In this document: one piece after another, positions 8,701 through 10,808 of the stretch
Numbering within the stretch: the stretch's first letter is position 1
Layout: each line of letters starts with the position of its first letter
Source of the DNA: JBDHXE01 sp039810525
GTDB lineage: Bacteria; Bacteroidota; Ignavibacteria; Kapaibacteriales; UBA2268
Direction of reading: 5' to 3'
Assembly: GCA_039810525.1 (NCBI GenBank)
Contig: JBDHXE010000073.1
Coordinates: forward strand, 1 to 10,808
DNA: 10,808 nt
Translations under genes and position numbers: made by a program
Notes under the pieces: model-generated
Databases searched by the model: none
Told to the model about the DNA's origin: nothing
Seen by the model: the letters and a program-made list of their open reading frames with translations, nothing else

Positions 8701-10808
8701 TCTGGACCACTACCCAAGTTAGCCAAACCTTCAGAAGTTCTTCTCCATGTTGGATCTGTTCTTAAAGTAGAATCTGGTACTAATTCAACAGTTTTACGGA
8801 AAACTTCTCTATAAGGAGCATTTTCATCAACTTGTGCTAAATTAGCTCTTAAATAATCACCAGTTTTTAAGTTAATAACAAAAAATACTGATTCGTTTTT
8901 AAGTAATGGATCGTGATTAGATTTTCTAGTAAGACCATCATAATTAGCATTAGCTTCCAAATATAATGGATAACCAATTGGTTGATAATAAACGCCTTGT
9001 TCATCTGGTTTGAATTCAGTTTGTACTGCATTTAAACCTGGATATACTAAATTACCTTGATTATCTCTTAATTCTGCTTGATGAGGATCACGAACCCATC
9101 TCTTAACTACCTTATTATAAGAAGGTTGAGAAGGATCATTAAATACTCTCAATTTTGGAGGAATACCAACGGCAAAATCTTCAATTGGACTCATTCTACG
9201 TTTTGAATAATCAGCAGTTTTAATATCAGTTGTTTTATCATATATATCATAGATATGACCAGACATCACTAATTTTTCTGGAATTGATAATGCATCTGCT
9301 TGATTTTGTGTACCATCAGCATTTTTTAATACTATTGGGAAATATGTAATATCTGCACGTTCTAAAGATTCAAATGGACCTTTTTTGCGAGGATCTGTTG
9401 GGTTATTACTAATTAATTCAGGATAAGTCATTGGAAGCCAATTGTTACCATCACCATCTACAAAGAATGTTTCAATAGTATTCAATCCAGAATTATCTTG
9501 TAAATGAGGTAATAAGAAATTAACATTAGCTTCAGTATGACCCCAATAGTTGCCTCTTAAAGTATCAGTACCACCAAATCCAATACCAGTAGTACCAGCA
9601 AGAATACCTTTTGTATTAGGTGCATCTGGTAATCTAATTAAGAATCTTGCATTATTGTTATATATAGAGTTAGCTGCTTCTGAGAATATATAAGATGGTA
9701 ATGGACCTTGGATTTCACCATAAATAGTAGCACCAGCTAAATCAGAAGAAGCTGTATTAGCTACAATACTACCACCATTATCTACTTGTACTGGACCTGT
9801 AACAACATTTTGTTCCATACCAATAGTAGAAGTAGCCACATTACCTGTGATTAATGATCTATTAAAGATTAATTTCAAATTATAATTATCAGAATATATA
9901 GCAGAACCAGTGAAAGCTTCATTATTTTCAATTCTTACACGGTTAAAGTTCATAGAATCTAATCTTGATGCTTTAGCCACAGTAATTGAATCTAAAATAT
10001 AAATAGCACCACCAAGACCCAAACCATTTTCAGGTAAATAAGAATCTTTGTTTCTGCGAGTTACATCAGTCATTGCTAAATTAGCAGGATATACTTTATT
10101 CCAAGTAGTACCTGCATCTACAGTCTTTAAAATAGTTCCTACATCACCTACTATATAACCAGTATTAGAATTAGGGAATGTAACATCATTATATCCAATA
10201 GAAGAACCAGTAGCCATATTAGCCCAAGTAACACCACCATCAGTAGTTTTGAAAGCTAATCCACCAGAACCAACTACATAACCAGTACTTTGATTTACAA
10301 AATTAGCAAATTGGAAATCATTTGTAGTACCTAAATTCATAAAGTCCCAAGTTAAACCACCATCAGTAGTAACAAGAGAAACTCCATTATTACCAAAGAT
10401 AAAAGCTTTAAGAGTATTTAAAAATACTACACAATTTAAATCCTGAGTTGTACCTATTAATTGTCTAAATTGCCAATTAATACCATCAGTAGTATATAAT
10501 ACTTCTGCATTATTACCAACAGCATAACCTGATGTAGAAGAAGTCATATGAATTGAATTTAGATTTACTAAACTTGGTTTAGTTGAAGTCCAAGTATTAC
10601 CAGCATCTGTAGTTCTTAAAATATAACCATCATTAGCTACAGCATAACCATTGTTAGAACCTATGAAAACTATACTATTGATTTGTTTGTCAATACCTGA
10701 ATTCAATGAAATCCAAGTATTACCAGCATCTGTAGTTTTCTTAATAATACCTCTATCACCTACAAAATATCCAATAGTAGGAGTAGTAAAGAATATATCA
10801 TTGATTCT
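5499..10808 (-). CDS. Giant T9SS surface protein: Ycf48 propeller, beta-helix, Ig-like modules, sorting domain (5' end outside window)
   Basis: 1769 residues are visible and the frame runs open to the right edge. A TTG at 10706 could be taken as a start, but it lies inside a repeat and the same repeat continues upstream, so the true start is outside. Numbering from the first visible codon: 1-248, six Ycf48/BNR-type blades ending in T-T-D-x-G-x-T-W; about 263-414, a beta-helix-like stretch (LGLGGAIYILD, IENNEAFTGSAIYSDN, FNRSLITGN); about 415-1200, no domain recognised; about 1236-1360, a cadherin/He_PIG-like Ig domain (PEWLKINPNSGLLYGTP, VTVVVTDENGLSTY); about 1481-1659, a module shared with the leftmost gene (LVFGT, DAFDAR, YPVTLTW, VVNM); 1679-1769, a T9SS type A sorting domain (VSPNPVSANSKIEIEI, LQVVDMLGNVV, NGQYMIRLVAG) of FlgD-like character. 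The role is probably adhesion or structure on the cell surface. No catalytic residues were identified. Confidence 0.94.
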   Translation of the reverse strand, partial: RINDIFFTTPTIGYFVGDRGIIKKTTDAGNTWISLNSGIDKQINSIVFIGSNNGYAVANDGYILRTTDAGNTWTSTKPSLVNLNSIHMTSSTSGYAVGNNAEVLYTTDGINWQFRQLIGTTQDLNCVVFLNTLKAFIFGNNGVSLVTTDGGLTWDFMNLGTTNDFQFANFVNQSTGYVVGSGGLAFKTTDGGVTWANMATGSSIGYNDVTFPNSNTGYIVGDVGTILKTVDAGTTWNKVYPANLAMTDVTRRNKDSYLPENGLGLGGAIYILDSITVAKASRLDSMNFNRVRIENNEAFTGSAIYSDNYNLKLIFNRSLITGNVATSTIGMEQNVVTGPVQVDNGGSIVANTASSDLAGATIYGEIQGPLPSYIFSEAANSIYNNNARFLIRLPDAPNTKGILAGTTGIGFGGTDTLRGNYWGHTEANVNFLLPHLQDNSGLNTIETFFVDGDGNNWLPMTYPELISNNPTDPRKKGPFESLERADITYFPIVLKNADGTQNQADALSIPEKLVMSGHIYDIYDKTTDIKTADYSKRRMSPIEDFAVGIPPKLRVFNDPSQPSYNKVVKRWVRDPHQAELRDNQGNLVYPGLNAVQTEFKPDEQGVYYQPIGYPLYLEANANYDGLTRKSNHDPLLKNESVFFVINLKTGDYLRANLAQVDENAPYREVFRKTVELVPDSTLRTDPTWRRTSEGLANLGSGPELLANLFLNPYNEDYGTLQGRRYTADDNALARVTNLFSNRPSMPASNLIGSVSNTTYYAGERYGALPVRVGDSVLVVSRTILWREGIHNAALKGLAFRITESTKPPVWTGNIIKLQTDTVKNRFPSEENPDVKKDVVYTEFLNKVFLTEDRTYPVSAGTYTGFEVLDGKGRDSIITITAIDSNKFYDPRSFLEPTGYARLEYSWKAHTNSALSRWLVVKNKYAADPVAWGANGYLELGGMPINPFVVPGGDSITVYARNFPPHYRNVDNLKAMVPAVSQDEINNWVETYPSYFSNGTYDVDNARFLQQDTINVGPNYENSYTFKIFVVDSVPKFLEPGEDYTINRIDDPSKVYVDAKGTVLTCGTEKSGKLIANLTDKLRFQIDINTDDEWEDKSPAANGWDFRYGRTAYGFLNTAIRQNPADTTVLDTLNYDEDSFGTKGAILVQSRPNWMKNEYLTKYGSDSDLDPFATDFTTNGQINIRIPSDKAYKVLAPDSNANGAIQNGAYNTDTTFTVVVNDGHGGINSRKYNVFVNIVPTITNDTLPYAYEDYDYNPSLLDASRQIQIYDPNFGQKHTYRLIYKSTDDKSIPVDACYPEAGNIDLTNLKTTPEWLKINPNSGLLYGTPRVKDAPADAKVTVVVTDENGLSTYKVLDLKVYRIQHKPYISGIPSIECIDQNSNYSTTVTIKDTDLNRTKSDETISLKLIAENGQPISGLRINPSTFNGTGNSDNFTATISKVGQLTPTVKNWLVVYIVATDVYGNTDTLNFRLTLSEQTDFTATLRVQNIKGSYQDLVFGTSSVAGTSTGDGNDNDYVGKLDEDLCEYELPPRPYDDAFDARWTITNRNGLLRNIFPTARPNTNNNYIYKGRFQAGGVTGGSSPLYPVTLTWKPSEIPAVNDGTKNPAGSSWWIKDRFSDGNVFVVNMHDPSKAAYNSQISLNVQGDKATITILDDGIDQFVIMHDWTSSVEDLGLQATATKINAVSPNPVSANSKIEIEILKNSSVTLQVVDMLGNVVNTLVNDEMRSGKYNIDWNATDANGNRLANGQYMIRLVAGSTTSTYPVVVVK
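5832..6368 (-). other. Shared LVFGT / YPVT module, copy in the giant gene
   Basis: This segment has, in order, DLVFGT, a G/D-rich spacer, ELPP, DARW, YPVTLTW, SEIP, VVNM and ITILDD. The leftmost gene carries LVFGT, DARF, YPVTVEW, RDIP and TNM in the same order at about 262-711. This suggests a common beta-rich module placed shortly before the sorting region in both proteins. I do not recognise a named family. Confidence 0.6.
9567..10022 (-). other. Right-handed beta-helix-like segment
   Basis: Short strands alternate with N/G turns: GGAIYILDS, NRVRIENNEAFTGSAIY, LIFNRSLITGN, ANSIYNNNARFLI. This is the pattern of parallel beta-helix and Pmp-like repeats (GGAIY and NN-x-A-x-x-G). The call rests on sequence pattern only. 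Confidence 0.5.
10074..10808 (-). repeat. Tandem Ycf48/BNR-type repeats, about 123 bp each
   Basis: Six units end in Trp at visible residues 32, 73, 112, 154, 195 and 236, giving spacings of 41, 39, 42, 41 and 41. Each unit has the form x-x-V-x-F-x-x-x-x-x-G-Y-x-V-G-x-x-G-x-I-x-x-T-T-D-G-G-x-T-W. DNA identity persists in places: 10589-10614 equals 10712-10737 (26 bases), and 10233-10247 equals 10356-10370 (15 bases), both exactly 123 bp apart. The array continues past the right edge. Such repeats form beta-propeller blades. Confidence 0.85.

Noticed and set aside
10704..10706. TTG at 10706 as the start of the giant gene
   Set aside because: The frame stays open to the window edge and the residues upstream form another complete Ycf48-type unit ending in TTDAGNTW, so this codon is an internal Leu.
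10074..10808. CRISPR-like or intergenic tandem repeat array
   Set aside because: The 123-bp periodicity is coding, with diverged units that keep reading frame and a protein motif; there are no identical repeats with unique spacers.

Overview
The window is an AT-rich stretch (about 22-38% G+C in the lines I counted) holding four large genes, all read from the minus strand and filling almost all of it. There are no RNA genes, transposases, CRISPR arrays or phage genes. Three of the four proteins end in the C-terminal sorting domain of the type IX secretion system (T9SS). The fourth has a signal peptide and shares a module with one of the others, but its end lies outside the window. T9SS places the organism in the Bacteroidota/Chlorobiota (FCB) group. 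The AAGGAG Shine-Dalgarno site, the Ycf48-type repeats on a T9SS cargo and the low G+C fit an Ignavibacteria- or Kapabacteria-like lineage better than a classical flavobacterium; this placement is inference.

Layout in the direction of transcription (right to left): (1) 10808-5499, a giant surface protein whose N-terminus is off the window: Ycf48/BNR beta-propeller repeats, then a right-handed beta-helix-like stretch, a long unassigned middle, a cadherin/He_PIG-like Ig domain, a module shared with the last gene, and a T9SS sorting domain. (2) An 80-bp gap with a strong imperfect hairpin, a TATAAT box and an AAGGAG ribosome site. (3) 5418-3490, a 642-residue secreted protein with a nidogen-like beta-sandwich, an interrupted dockerin-like segment, a cohesin-like beta-sandwich and a sorting domain. 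(4) 3500-2310, a 396-residue secreted protein that overlaps gene 3 by 11 bp and starts at TTG; it has two cohesin-like beta-sandwiches and a sorting domain lacking its usual PNP opening. (5) 2280-1, a secreted multi-domain protein cut by the left edge, with a cohesin-like region, a BACON-like Ig region, the shared LVFGT module and a GWNLLSLPL module.

Taken together this is a co-directional, probably co-transcribed block of secreted and surface-attached proteins. Binding and assembly modules (beta-propeller, cohesin-like, dockerin-like, Ig-like) dominate and no catalytic domain is recognisable, so an adhesive or scaffold-like surface layer is the most economical reading. The least ordinary points are the dockerin-like plus cohesin-like architecture on T9SS cargo, the TTG start abutting a stop codon and followed by a terminator-like hairpin inside the signal-peptide codons, the degenerate sorting domain, and the abrupt propeller-to-beta-helix junction in the giant gene.
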